A program made the translations under genes and the position numbers. DNA of 64,000 nt from Sphingopyxis sp. GTDB lineage: Bacteria; Pseudomonadota; Alphaproteobacteria; Sphingomonadales; Sphingomonadaceae. The notes beneath the pieces were generated by a model that had not been told where the DNA came from, searched no databases, and worked only from the letters and a program-made list of their open reading frames with translations. Of this stretch, positions 9,008 to 17,701 are shown piece by piece (within the stretch, counting starts at the first letter, position 1; each line of letters opens with the position of its first letter). The stretch covers positions 1,101,001 to 1,165,000 of the forward strand of contig NZ_JADIZJ010000001.1 in the NCBI RefSeq assembly GCF_016704835.1, given 5' to 3'.

Positions 9008-10416
9008 CGCGCCCGCTGACCCTGGATCCCGACCGGCTGTTCTCGTCCGACCCGGCGCAGCGCGCCATCGCGCGGCGGCTTTATGTCGCGGTCGCGCACC
9101 TGCCGATCATCAGCCCGCACGGCCACACCGATCCGGCATGGTTTGCGGATAATATGCCGTTCGGCAACGCCGCCGAGCTGCTGCTCCACCCCGATCATTA
9201 TGTGTTCCGGATGCTTTATTCGCAGGGAATATCGCTCGACGCACTCGGCATCGGCAATCCGGATGCCGACCCGCGCGAGAGTTGGCGGCTCTTTGCCCAA
9301 AATTACCATCTCTTCCGCGGCACCCCGTCGCGGATGTGGATGGACTGGGTATTTGCCGAAGCATTCGGAATCGACGTGCAGTTCGAGGCGGCGACGTCGG
9401 ACCTCTATTACGACCGCATCACCGAGGCGCTGGCGACCGATGCTTTTCGCCCGCGCGCTTTGTTCGATCGCTTCGGGATCGAGGTGATCGCGACGACCGA
9501 AAGTCCGCTTGATACGCTCGATCATCACGCCGTGATCCGCGCTGCGAACGTCAGCGGCGAATGGGCTGGGCGCGTCATCACCGCCTATCGCCCCGACCCG
9601 GTCGTCGATCCCGAGTTCGGGGATTTCTACGTCAGTCTCGCGCGTTTCTCCGACCTGTCGGGCGAGGATGCGTATAGCTACGCGGGCTATCTCGCCGCGC
9701 ATCGTGACCGCCGAGCGTTCTTCGCCAGCATGGGGGCCACGTCTACCGATCACGGCCATCCGACCGCCGCGACGGCGGATCTGTCGAAGTTCGAAGCCGA
9801 GGCGTTGTTCGCGCGCGTCACGCGCGCCGAAGTCAGCCCCGCCGATGCCGAACAGTTCCGCGCCCATATGCTGACGGTGATGGCGGGGATGAGCCTCGAC
9901 GACGGGCTGGTCATGCAGATCCATCCTGGCGCCTTCCGCAACCACAACCGCTGGCTGTTCGACCACTACGGCCGCGACAAGGGCGCCGATATTCCCACCG
10001 CAACGGACTATGTCCATGCGCTCCGCCCGTTGCTCGGCCGTTATGGCAATGAAGCGGCGCTGACGATCATCCTCTTCACCCTCGACGAGACGAGCTATGC
10101 GCGCGAACTCGCGCCGCTTGCGGGCCATTATCCGGCGCTGAAACTCGGCCCCGCCTGGTGGTTCCACGACAGTCCCGAAGGCATGCGCCGGTTCCGGAAC
10201 CAGATGACCGAGACCGCGGGCTTTTACAATACGGTCGGTTTTAACGACGACACCCGCGCTTTCCTTTCGATTCCCGCGCGTCACGATGTCGCACGGCGCC
10301 TCGACTGCGGCTTTCTGGCGCAGCTCGTTGCCGAGCACCGGATGGAAGAATGGGAGGCGGCCGAACTTGCAGCTGACCTGAGCTATAATCTCGCGAAGTC
10401 GGCCTACAAGCTGTGA
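9004..10416 (+). CDS. uxaC: Uronate (glucuronate/galacturonate) isomerase
   Basis: The 470-residue length equals that of the well-known enzyme. It interconverts glucuronate/fructuronate and galacturonate/tagaturonate in the cytoplasm. It has an amidohydrolase-type TIM barrel: the metal-binding HGHTD comes early (IISPHGHTDPAWFADN), RMLYSQGI and FRGTPSRMWMDWVF follow, and the C-terminal half contains LKLGPAWWFHDSPEGM and FYNTVGFNDDTRAFLSIPAR, which are strongly conserved. The start ATG at 9004 overlaps the transporter stop by four bases; its own stop overlaps the GTG of the reductase. Confidence 0.95.
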   Translation: MTRPLTLDPDRLFSSDPAQRAIARRLYVAVAHLPIISPHGHTDPAWFADNMPFGNAAELLLHPDHYVFRMLYSQGISLDALGIGNPDADPRESWRLFAQNYHLFRGTPSRMWMDWVFAEAFGIDVQFEAATSDLYYDRITEALATDAFRPRALFDRFGIEVIATTESPLDTLDHHAVIRAANVSGEWAGRVITAYRPDPVVDPEFGDFYVSLARFSDLSGEDAYSYAGYLAAHRDRRAFFASMGATSTDHGHPTAATADLSKFEAEALFARVTRAEVSPADAEQFRAHMLTVMAGMSLDDGLVMQIHPGAFRNHNRWLFDHYGRDKGADIPTATDYVHALRPLLGRYGNEAALTIILFTLDETSYARELAPLAGHYPALKLGPAWWFHDSPEGMRRFRNQMTETAGFYNTVGFNDDTRAFLSIPARHDVARRLDCGFLAQLVAEHRMEEWEAAELAADLSYNLAKSAYKL

Positions 10417-11741
10417 GACTTGGCCCCGACACGCCGCTCCCTGCGTCGGTGCAGGTGCCGGCTTATGATCGCGCCGCGCAAGCGGCGGGCATCGTTCATA
10501 TCGGTATTGGCGCCTTCCACCGCGGGCATCAGGCGGTGTACACCGACGACGTGATGAACGCGGGTGACCGCGACTGGGGCATCATCGGCGTGTCGCTGCG
10601 CTCGGGCAACGTCGCGGCGCAGCTCAACCCGCAAGACGGGCTCTATACAGTCAGCACCCGCAGCACGGCGGGAACCGATCTGCGTCTCATCGGCGCCGTG
10701 CAGCGGGTGCTGGTCGCGGCTGACGATCCGCAAGCCGTGATCGACGCCATCGCCGCTCCGACGACGCATGTCGTCAGCTTCACCGTGACCGAAAAGGGCT
10801 ATTTGCGGGGTCCCTGCGGCGCGCTCGATCAGGCGGCCGCCAGGGGGCCGTCGAGCCTTTATCGCTTCGTTGGCGCTGGCCTCGCCGCGCGCCACGCGTC
10901 CGGGTTGCCCGGCCTGACCTTGCTCAGCTGCGACAATCTCGCGGGCAATGGCGCGGTGCTGCGGGCGCTTATGCGGCAATATCTCGCCGCCGCGCACCCC
11001 GACCTGGTCGACTGGTTCAATACCGAATGCCGCTGCGCGGCAACGATGATCGACCGCATCGTCCCGGCGACCACCGACGCCGACCTTGCGGCAATCGCAA
11101 CCGAAATCGGCGTCCGCGATGAAGGCGCGGTGGTCACCGAGGGTTTCAGCCAATGGGTGATCGAAGATGATTTCGCCGGCCCTCGCCCGCGCTGGGAGGC
11201 CGTCGGCGTCGAGCTCGTCGCCGACATCGCGCCCTATGAAACCGTCAAGCTCAGGATGCTCAACGGTGCGCATTCGGCGCTCGCTTATATCGGTCTGGGG
11301 CGGGGTCATCACTTTGTCCATCAGGCGGTCGCCGATCCCGAAATTCGCCCGGTCATCGAGCGGCTGATGCGCAACGAGGCTGCGCCCACGATCGACGCCG
11401 CGCCGGGGCAGGACCTTGCCGCTTATGCTGACGCGCTGCTCGACCGATTTGCCAATCCCGCGCTGAACCACCGGCTGATCCAGATCGCGATGGACGGCAG
11501 CCAGAAGGTTCCGCAGCGCTGGCTGGAAACGCTGGCGTGGCATCAGGCGCGCGGGGCACGCTGCCCGTCGCTCGACGCCGCGATCACGGCTTGGATCAAC
11601 TTTCTGCGCAGCGATCACCCGATCGACGATCCGCTTGGCGAGAAGCTGCGCGAAGCGGCGGCGGGTCCGGATGCAATGGCAAAATTGTTCGGCGAAAGCG
11701 GACTGATCGCCTCCGAATGGCGACCGGAAACCGCTGGCTAA
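10413..11741 (+). CDS. Mannitol dehydrogenase-family uronate reductase (UxuB/UxaB type)
   Basis: 442 residues, somewhat shorter than the roughly 480-residue UxuB and UxaB. It should reduce fructuronate to mannonate or tagaturonate to altronate with NADH. The N-terminal nucleotide-binding domain opens with VHIGIGAFHRGHQAVYTDD, the long-chain mannitol dehydrogenase signature. The catalytic lysine region appears as YETVKLRMLNGAHSALAY at about residues 277-294. It starts with GTG at 10413, overlapping the uxaC stop (GTGA), so translation is coupled. Because the product of tagaturonate reduction is the substrate of the neighbouring uxaA, a UxaB role is attractive, but sequence alone does not separate UxaB from UxuB. 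Confidence 0.85.
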   Translation: MRLGPDTPLPASVQVPAYDRAAQAAGIVHIGIGAFHRGHQAVYTDDVMNAGDRDWGIIGVSLRSGNVAAQLNPQDGLYTVSTRSTAGTDLRLIGAVQRVLVAADDPQAVIDAIAAPTTHVVSFTVTEKGYLRGPCGALDQAAARGPSSLYRFVGAGLAARHASGLPGLTLLSCDNLAGNGAVLRALMRQYLAAAHPDLVDWFNTECRCAATMIDRIVPATTDADLAAIATEIGVRDEGAVVTEGFSQWVIEDDFAGPRPRWEAVGVELVADIAPYETVKLRMLNGAHSALAYIGLGRGHHFVHQAVADPEIRPVIERLMRNEAAPTIDAAPGQDLAAYADALLDRFANPALNHRLIQIAMDGSQKVPQRWLETLAWHQARGARCPSLDAAITAWINFLRSDHPIDDPLGEKLREAAAGPDAMAKLFGESGLIASEWRPETAG

Positions 11742-11745
11742 GCGT

Positions 11746-11829
11746 CGTCATTGCGAGGGGCCGAAGGCGAGGCCGGAATCCAGAGTTGCGTAAGTGGCGC
11801 GGGATCGTTTCGCTTTGCTCGCAATGACG
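11746..11829. repeat. Intergenic palindromic repeat, CGTCATTGCGAG family
   Basis: An 84-base element with perfect 12-base inverted ends (CGTCATTGCGAG and CTCGCAATGACG) fills the gap between the convergent uronate reductase and LysR genes. The ends match those of the element at 35722-35812, but the interior differs, so it resembles a REP/MITE-like family. It may also act as a bidirectional terminator. Confidence 0.65.
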
Positions 11830-11836
11830 GCGGGAC

Positions 11837-12721
11837 TCAGCCCGGAACCAATAACCCCCGACTTTCCCTGACCTCGGTGTCCAACCAGTCGATGAACGCC
11901 CTGATGCGCGGCTGCGGCGCGACGTCGCGGTGGAGTGCGAGCCAGAAGCTGCGGCCAATGGTCTGATCGGAGCGCACCCGCACCAGCCCTTGATCGCCCG
12001 CCGCAAGGAAGCAGGGGAGAACGCCGACCCCCGCGCCCCCCGCGATCATCCGCAGCTGAGCCAGGATCGACGAGGAGCGCACATTGGCACGCAGTCCCGG
12101 TTCGATCTCACCCAGATAGTCGAGTTCGGGCGCATAAAGGATGTCGGGCATATAGCCGATCACCGGAATTCCGGCGCGTGACAGCGGCATGGCCGTTGCG
12201 GCATCCCGCCAGTCGCCGCGGTCGGCAGGGGCATAGAGACCAAGACTATAGTCGGACAGCTTGCGCGTGATCAGCGGGCCTTTGCGGGGCCGCGCGAGCA
12301 GCACCGCCATATCGGCCTCGCGCCGCGACGGATTCAAAAAGCCCGATGATGCGACCAGATCGAGCTCGATTTCGGGGTGGGCGCTCGTGAAACGTGCCAG
12401 TCGCGGCGCGATGAAGCTGCCCCCGAAACCCTCCGAGACGCTGACCCGCAACTGTCCCGACAGTCCCGCGCCGCTCTCGGCCAGATGGATCCGCGCTGCG
12501 GCCGCCGCCATCGCCTCCGCATGCGGGACCAGCGCGCGGCCAGCGGCCGTTGGAATGAAACCGCTTGGCGCGCGTTCGAACAATGTCTGTTGCAACGCGC
12601 TTTCCAGTGCGCTCACCCTGCGGCTGACTGTCGTGGCATCGATCTGAAGCGCCTGAGCGGCACGCGCGAGGGTGCCTTGCCTGGCGACTGTCAGGAATAT
12701 TTGCAGGTTATCCCAATCCAT
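11837..12721 (-). CDS. LysR-family transcriptional regulator
   Basis: 294 residues, normal for the family. The N-terminal winged helix-turn-helix (MDWDNLQIFLTVARQGTLAR, then ALQIDATTVSRRVSALE) binds DNA; the remaining 200 residues form the effector-binding domain (GLSGQLRVSVSEGFGGSFI onward). The start at 12721 fits the family consensus; an in-frame ATG 99 bases upstream would add an unrelated Cys/Arg-rich tail. It is divergent from mmsA, 97 bases apart, with several TTGCA-containing dyads between them, so it probably regulates itself and the valine catabolic operon. The inducer is unknown. Pseudomonas mmsAB is instead controlled by an AraC-type protein. Confidence 0.9.
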   Translation of the reverse strand: MDWDNLQIFLTVARQGTLARAAQALQIDATTVSRRVSALESALQQTLFERAPSGFIPTAAGRALVPHAEAMAAAAARIHLAESGAGLSGQLRVSVSEGFGGSFIAPRLARFTSAHPEIELDLVASSGFLNPSRREADMAVLLARPRKGPLITRKLSDYSLGLYAPADRGDWRDAATAMPLSRAGIPVIGYMPDILYAPELDYLGEIEPGLRANVRSSSILAQLRMIAGGAGVGVLPCFLAAGDQGLVRVRSDQTIGRSFWLALHRDVAPQPRIRAFIDWLDTEVRESRGLLVPG

Positions 12722-12723
12722 GC

Positions 12724-12792
12724 CCTGCAAATATGCAGGTTGTTGCTGCAAGTCTATCCCTTGCAAATGACGCGCACATCGTCTGTTGCAAC
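12724..12792. promoter_or_regulatory. Array of TTGCA/TGCAA dyads between lysR and mmsA
   Basis: Four dyads occur in 69 bases: CCTGCA-AATA-TGCAGG (12724-12739), TTGCTGCAA (12743-12751), TTGCAA (12761-12766) and GTTGCAAC (12785-12792). The first three are spaced about 17 to 18 bases centre to centre. Divergent LysR promoters typically carry one recognition site plus activation sites of this sort. The dyads are seen; the regulator assignment is inferred from position. Confidence 0.5.
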
Positions 12793-12818
12793 GGCAACCA
12801 GAAACGGGAGACTCGAAC

Positions 12819-14321
12819 ATGCGACAGATTGATCACCATATCGTCGGCTCAGCCGCTGGCAGCGCCCGTCAGGGCGACGTGTTCGACCCCAATAATGGCA
12901 GCGTGCAGGCGCAGGTCGCGCTCGGCGATGCGGCCCTGCTCGATCGCGTCGTCGCCGCGGCGAGGGCGGCGCAGCCCGGCTGGGCGGCGACCAACCCGCA
13001 GCGCCGCGCGCGTGTAATGTTCGAATTCAAGCGCCTCGTCGAAGCGAATATGGACGCGCTCGCGCACATGCTGTCGAGCGAGCATGGCAAGGTGATCGCC
13101 GATTCAAAGGGCGACATCCAGCGCGGCCTTGAAGTCATCGAATTTTGCTGCGGCATCCCGCATGTGCTGAAGGGCGAATATACGCAGGGCGCAGGGCCCG
13201 GCATCGACGTCTATTCGATGCGCCAGCCGATCGGCATCGGCGCGGGCATCACGCCGTTCAACTTCCCCGCGATGATCCCGCTGTGGATGTCGGGCGTTGC
13301 GATCGCGACGGGCAACGCCTTCATCATCAAGCCGAGCGAGCGCGACCCGTCGGTCCCTGTGCGCCTCGCCGAACTGTTCCGCGAAGCCGGCCTTCCCGAG
13401 GGCATCTGCCAGGTCGTCCACGGCGACAAGGAAATGGTCGACGCGATCCTTGATCATCCCGACATCGGCGCGGTCAGCTTCGTCGGCTCGTCGGACATCG
13501 CGCATTATGTCTACAATCGCGGCGTCGCCAACGGCAAGCGCGTCCAGGCGATGGGCGGGGCCAAGAATCACGGCATTGTCATGCCCGACGCCGATCTCGA
13601 TCAGGTCGTCAATGACCTCACCGGCGCCGCCTTCGGGTCGGCGGGCGAACGCTGCATGGCGCTGCCAGTCGTTGTCCCCGTCGGCGACGACACCGCCGAG
13701 CGCCTGCGCGAAAAGCTGATCCCCGCGATCGCGGCGCTGCGCGTCGGGGTGTCGACCGATGCCGAGGCGCATTACGGCCCCGTCGTGACGCAGGCGCACA
13801 AGGAAAAGGTCGAAGGCTGGATCCAGAAATGCGCCGACGAAGGCGCCGAACTCGTCGTCGACGGCCGCGGCTTTTCGCTCCAGGGCCATGAAAAGGGCTT
13901 CTTCATCGGCCCGACGCTGTTCGACCATGTCACCACCGACATGGAAAGCTACAAGGAAGAGATCTTCGGCCCGGTGCTGCAGATCGTCCGCGCCGCCAAT
14001 TTCGAGGAAGCCCTCGCGCTGCCATCGAAGCACCAGTACGGCAATGGCGTCGCGATCTTCACCCGCAACGGCCACGCCGCGCGCGAATTCGCCGCGCGCG
14101 TCAACGTCGGCATGGTCGGCATCAACGTGCCGATCCCGGTGCCCGTCGCCTATCACAGCTTCGGCGGCTGGAAGCGTTCGGCGTTCGGCGACACCAACCA
14201 GCACGGCATGGAGGGTGTGAAATTCTGGACCAAGGTCAAGACGATCACCCAGCGCTGGCCCGATGGGGTGGGTGGGGCTGGCGACGCCGCCAACGCGTTC
14301 GTCATTCCGACAATGGGCTGA
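12819..14321 (+). CDS. mmsA: CoA-acylating methylmalonate-semialdehyde dehydrogenase
   Basis: 500 residues, the family length. It converts methylmalonate semialdehyde (valine, thymine) or malonate semialdehyde to propionyl-CoA or acetyl-CoA with NAD. Landmarks are the substrate loop GAGITPFNFPAMIP, the Rossmann SFVGSSDIAHYVYNRG, MGGAKNHGIVMPDADLD and the catalytic cysteine in GSAGERCMALPV. The CoA-acylating group lacks the usual general-base Glu, and here AMGGAKNH occupies that place. The start at 12819 follows GGGAG; an upstream in-frame ATG at 12786 lies within the regulatory dyads. It opens the valine cluster completed by mmsB at 19625. Confidence 0.95.
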   Translation: MRQIDHHIVGSAAGSARQGDVFDPNNGSVQAQVALGDAALLDRVVAAARAAQPGWAATNPQRRARVMFEFKRLVEANMDALAHMLSSEHGKVIADSKGDIQRGLEVIEFCCGIPHVLKGEYTQGAGPGIDVYSMRQPIGIGAGITPFNFPAMIPLWMSGVAIATGNAFIIKPSERDPSVPVRLAELFREAGLPEGICQVVHGDKEMVDAILDHPDIGAVSFVGSSDIAHYVYNRGVANGKRVQAMGGAKNHGIVMPDADLDQVVNDLTGAAFGSAGERCMALPVVVPVGDDTAERLREKLIPAIAALRVGVSTDAEAHYGPVVTQAHKEKVEGWIQKCADEGAELVVDGRGFSLQGHEKGFFIGPTLFDHVTTDMESYKEEIFGPVLQIVRAANFEEALALPSKHQYGNGVAIFTRNGHAAREFAARVNVGMVGINVPIPVPVAYHSFGGWKRSAFGDTNQHGMEGVKFWTKVKTITQRWPDGVGGAGDAANAFVIPTMG

Positions 14322-14328
14322 CGCCGCT

Positions 14329-15267
14329 TTGCTGCGGCGGCTGCTTCTGCCTCTGTTGATTCTGCTGCTGCTGCCGGTCCCGGCGGCAGCGCAGAAAATG
14401 ATCGCGCTGTCGTTTGATGACGTCCCGCGCGCACGCGGGGCTTTCTTCACGCCTGATGAGCGCACGCAGCGCATCGTCGTCGAACTGAAGGAGGCAAACG
14501 CCCCACAGGCGGTCTTTTTCGTCAATCCGGGCGCGATCGGCCATGGCGACGGCGTTGGCGGAGCGGAACGTATCGCCGCCTATGTCGCCGCGGGTCACGT
14601 CATCGCGAACCACAGCAACAGCCATCCGCGCCTCAGCACGACCGATACCGCGGCCTATCTCGCCGACATCGACGCAGCAGCTGCGTGGCTCAAGGATCGC
14701 CCCGGCTATCGCCCGTGGTTCCGCTTTCCCTTTCTGGACGAGGGCGGGAAAGACAAGGTAAAGCGCGATGCGCTTCGCACCGGCCTCGTCGCACGCGGGC
14801 TTCGCAACGGCTATGTCACCGCGGAATCGTCGGATTGGCACCTCGAAGCACTGACCCGCGAGGCGGCGAAGACCGGCAAGCCGATCGACCGCAAGGCGCT
14901 CGGCGATCTGTATGTCACCTGGCATGTCGAGGCGGCCGACTTCGCCGATGCGATGCTGCAGCGCGTCACCGGGCGTCAGCCGGTACAAACGATGCTGCTC
15001 CACGAAACCGACCTCGCGGCGCTTTATATCGGCGATCTGGTGCGTGCGCTGCGCAAGGCCGGCTGGACGGTCGTCAGCGCCGACACTGCTTACGCCGACC
15101 CCATCGGCAACGCGATGCCTGACACCCCTTCGGCCAACGGCACCCTCACCGAGGCTCTGGCTTGGCAAGCCGGGGTGCCCGCGCCGCGCTGGTATCGTTA
15201 TAACCAGACCGACCTTGCGACCGCGGTGTTTCGCGACAAGGTGCTCGGTGAAAGCGACGCCGAATGA
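14329..15267 (+). CDS. Polysaccharide deacetylase family protein, secreted
   Basis: About 312 residues from a proposed TTG at 14329, which gives a clean signal peptide (LLLPLLILLLLPVPAAAQ). An ATG at 14263 in the same frame would overlap mmsA by 59 bases and put 22 residues before it. No good ribosome site supports either, so the start is uncertain. The NodB-type fold shows SFDDVPRARG with the metal/catalytic Asp pair, NHSNSHPRLS with the H-x3-H metal site, and RFPFLDEGG. Members deacetylate peptidoglycan, chitin or other glycans in the periplasm; the target is unknown. It is an odd neighbour in an amino-acid catabolic operon. Confidence 0.8.
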   Translation: MLRRLLLPLLILLLLPVPAAAQKMIALSFDDVPRARGAFFTPDERTQRIVVELKEANAPQAVFFVNPGAIGHGDGVGGAERIAAYVAAGHVIANHSNSHPRLSTTDTAAYLADIDAAAAWLKDRPGYRPWFRFPFLDEGGKDKVKRDALRTGLVARGLRNGYVTAESSDWHLEALTREAAKTGKPIDRKALGDLYVTWHVEAADFADAMLQRVTGRQPVQTMLLHETDLAALYIGDLVRALRKAGWTVVSADTAYADPIGNAMPDTPSANGTLTEALAWQAGVPAPRWYRYNQTDLATAVFRDKVLGESDAE

Positions 15268-15314
15268 AACCCACTCGCCGCACCGGGCATTTCTCCTGTC
15301 GAAGGAGATTGTCG

Positions 15315-15839
15315 ATGACCCGTCTGATGCTTCCCGCGACATTGCTGCTGCTCGCCGCGTGCAGCGGCGGTGACGACAGCCGCGAATCCGAAGACAAGGC
15401 AGCGATTGCGCCGCCGCGAACGGCTGAGCGCCCGGCATCCGCCGACACGACCGTCGATGCGGACATGGCCCAAGCGGCCGACGCGCCGCCTGCCAAGCCT
15501 GGCGCCGAAACGGCGGCCGACGGCAACACGATCCCGACCGCCATCCGGGGCCGCTGGGCGCTTGACGCGAGCGACTGCCCCAAGCGCCCGGGGACCGATC
15601 TGACTGCGCTGGTGATCGACGCGGCGAACCTGCGCTTTCACGAATCGCACGGCGAACTCGCGCGGGTGCGCGAGAGCGACGCCGGCCGCATCGTTGCCGA
15701 TTACAAGTTCAGCGGCGAAGGCATCGAATGGGATCGCCGGATGCAACTGGGCCTTGCCGATGGCGGCAAGACGCTGGTGCGCCGCGACGAGGGCGAGGGT
15801 GCCGCGGCGGGTCCGATGCGCTATACGCGCTGCACCTGA
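15315..15839 (+). CDS. Putative lipoprotein of unknown function
   Basis: 174 residues from ATG 15315, preceded by AAGGAGA. The N-terminus MTRLMLPATLLLLAACSGG is a lipoprotein signal with a LAAC lipobox. A low-complexity Ala/Pro/Asp linker covers about residues 25-70. A compact C-terminal domain follows (IRGRWALDASDCPKRPGTD, then FHESHGELARV and YKFSGEGIEWDR), with two cysteines (DCPK and TRCT at the end) that may pair. I do not recognise the family by name. The next gene also encodes a small lipoprotein. Confidence 0.75.
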   Translation: MTRLMLPATLLLLAACSGGDDSRESEDKAAIAPPRTAERPASADTTVDADMAQAADAPPAKPGAETAADGNTIPTAIRGRWALDASDCPKRPGTDLTALVIDAANLRFHESHGELARVRESDAGRIVADYKFSGEGIEWDRRMQLGLADGGKTLVRRDEGEGAAAGPMRYTRCT

Positions 15840-15859
15840 TGGTTTTGAAAGGGAGACTC

Positions 15860-16165
15860 ATGATGGACCTTCGCTTGTTAGCCATTGCCGCCGTGCTGCC
15901 GCTTGCCGCTTGCACGCAAGAGCGGCCGCCCGTCGAATCGACCCCAACCCCGCCCGCCGAGGCCGCATGCAACGCCGACGCGGTGCAATCGCTCGTCGGC
16001 CAGACCGCAACCGCCGATGTCGGCGCCCAACTGCTCAAGGGCAGCGGCGCACGCACGCTGCGCTGGGTTCCGCCGCGCACCGCGGTCACCATGGATTTCC
16101 GCCCCGACCGGCTGACTGTCTCCTACGACGATGCGCTCAACATCGAACGTATCAGCTGTGGCTGA
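15860..16165 (+). CDS. I78-family peptidase inhibitor-like lipoprotein
   Basis: 101 residues. The start is ATG 15860 or 15863, after AGGGAGA at about 15850. A signal with lipobox LAAC (VLPLAACTQ) predicts membrane anchoring. The C-terminal 60 residues match the potato inhibitor I/I78 fold: CNADAVQSLVGQTA, a loop at LRWVPPRTAVTMDFRPDR, and the ending ERISCG, with two cysteines placed to form a disulfide. Family members inhibit serine proteases such as subtilisin and trypsin. Its role here may be protection of envelope proteins, which is inference. Confidence 0.8.
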   Translation: MMDLRLLAIAAVLPLAACTQERPPVESTPTPPAEAACNADAVQSLVGQTATADVGAQLLKGSGARTLRWVPPRTAVTMDFRPDRLTVSYDDALNIERISCG

Positions 16166-16553
16166 TTCGACACGCCGCAACCATAGCTCGGCGTCGCCCT
16201 TCGAACCGCTCTACGGTTACAGCCGCGCGGTTCGGGTCGGCAGCCGGATCGACGTTGCCGGCTGCGCGCCGATCGAGCCCGACGGCACCTCGACCCCCGG
16301 TGACGCAGGGGCACAGGCGGCGCGCTGCATCGCGATCATCGGCGAGGCGCTCGAGGCGCTCGGCGGCAGCTTCGCCGATGTCGTGCGCACCCGCATGTAC
16401 ATCACCGACGCCGCCGACGCCGACCTTGTCGGCCTTGCGCACGGATCGGCATTCAAAAACATCCGTCCGGCATCGACGATGCTGGTTGTGCCGGCGCTGA
16501 TCCGGCCCGAATGGAAAGTCGAAATCGAAGCCGAAGCCATCATCGAGAAATGA
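16158..16553 (+). CDS. RidA/YjgF family protein
   Basis: 131 residues from GTG 16158, which overlaps the stop of the previous gene; an in-frame ATG at 16131 would give 140 residues. The fold is the small RidA barrel: YGYSRAVRVGSRIDVAG, IIGEALEALGGSFADVV, then RTRMYITD, whose Arg is the carboxylate-binding residue in active members, and WKVEIEAEAII. RidA proteins hydrolyse reactive enamine/imine intermediates from amino-acid metabolism, which suits a valine catabolic operon. Individual substrates vary. Confidence 0.85.
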   Translation: MADSTRRNHSSASPFEPLYGYSRAVRVGSRIDVAGCAPIEPDGTSTPGDAGAQAARCIAIIGEALEALGGSFADVVRTRMYITDAADADLVGLAHGSAFKNIRPASTMLVVPALIRPEWKVEIEAEAIIEK

Positions 16554-16555
16554 CC

Positions 16556-17701
16556 ATGACCGACCAGTTCCAGCTTACCGACGACCAACTTGCCATTCAG
16601 GATATGGCGCGCAAATTCACCGCCGACCGCATCACGCCCTTCGCGGCCGAATGGGACGAAAAACATCATTATCCCGTCGATGTCTGGAAAGCCGCGGGCG
16701 AACTGGGTTTCGGCGCCATTTACGTGGCGGAGGAATCGGGCGGCATTGGGCTGGGCCGGATGGAAGCGGCGCTGATCATGGAGGCGATGGCCTATGGCTG
16801 CCCCGCGACCAGCGCCTATATCTCGATCCATAATATGGCGACCTGGATGATCGACCGCTTCGGCGGGGCAGAGATCAAGGCGCGCTTCCTGCCCGATCTC
16901 GTCAGCATGGAAAAGATCGCCAGCTATTGCCTGACCGAGCCCAGCTCGGGGTCCGACGCCGCGGCGCTCAAGGCGACGGCGAAGCGCGATGGCGACCATT
17001 ATGTGCTCAACGGCACCAAGCAGTTCATCTCGGGCGCCGGCTATAATGACATTTACGTTTGCATGGTCCGCACCAGCGAGGAAAAGTCGAAGGGGATCAG
17101 CTGCCTCGTCGTCGAAAAGGACACGCCGGGGCTCAGCTTTGGCGCGCCCGAGAAAAAGCTCGGCTGGAACGCCTCGCCAACCGCGCAAGTGATCTTCGAG
17201 GATTGCCGCGTGCCAGCCCAAAATCTGGTCGGCGCCGAGGGCGACGGCTTCCGCTTCGCAATGGCGGGGCTCGACGGCGGCCGCCTCAATATCGGCGCCT
17301 GCTCGTTGGGCGGCGCGCAGCGCTGCCTCGACGAAGCGGTCGCCTATACCAAGGACCGTCAGCAGTTCGGGCAGCCGATCGCCGATTTCCAGAACACGCA
17401 GTTCATGCTCGCCGACATGGCGACCGACCTCGAGGCCGCGCGCGCGCTGCTCTACATGGCGGCGGCCAAGGTCACCGCGAACGCCCCCGACAAGTCACGC
17501 TTCTCGGCGATGGCGAAGCGTCTCGCGACCGACAATGGCAGCAAGATCGTCAACGACGCGCTTCAGCTGTTCGGCGGATATGGGTATTTGCGTGACTATC
17601 CGATCGAGCGTTTCTGGCGTGACCTGCGCGTTCATTCGATTCTCGAGGGCACCAACCAGGTGATGCGGATGATCGTTGGAAGGGACTTGCTGCGCCAATG
17701 A
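16556..17701 (+). CDS. Acyl-CoA dehydrogenase, probable isobutyryl-CoA dehydrogenase
   Basis: 381 residues from ATG 16556; an ATG six bases earlier is too close to GAG at 16545-16547. It oxidises a short branched acyl-CoA with FAD, passing electrons to ETF. Motifs: YCLTEPSSGSDAAALKATA (flavin binding), QFISGAGYNDIYVCMVRT, DRQQFGQPIADFQNTQFMLA, LFGGYGYLRDYPIERFWRD and SILEGTNQVMRMIVGR, whose Glu is the expected catalytic base. It is most like ACAD8-type enzymes. HIBCH, an enoyl-CoA hydratase and mmsB directly downstream support isobutyryl-CoA. It overlaps the next gene by four bases. Confidence 0.9.
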   Translation: MTDQFQLTDDQLAIQDMARKFTADRITPFAAEWDEKHHYPVDVWKAAGELGFGAIYVAEESGGIGLGRMEAALIMEAMAYGCPATSAYISIHNMATWMIDRFGGAEIKARFLPDLVSMEKIASYCLTEPSSGSDAAALKATAKRDGDHYVLNGTKQFISGAGYNDIYVCMVRTSEEKSKGISCLVVEKDTPGLSFGAPEKKLGWNASPTAQVIFEDCRVPAQNLVGAEGDGFRFAMAGLDGGRLNIGACSLGGAQRCLDEAVAYTKDRQQFGQPIADFQNTQFMLADMATDLEAARALLYMAAAKVTANAPDKSRFSAMAKRLATDNGSKIVNDALQLFGGYGYLRDYPIERFWRDLRVHSILEGTNQVMRMIVGRDLLRQ

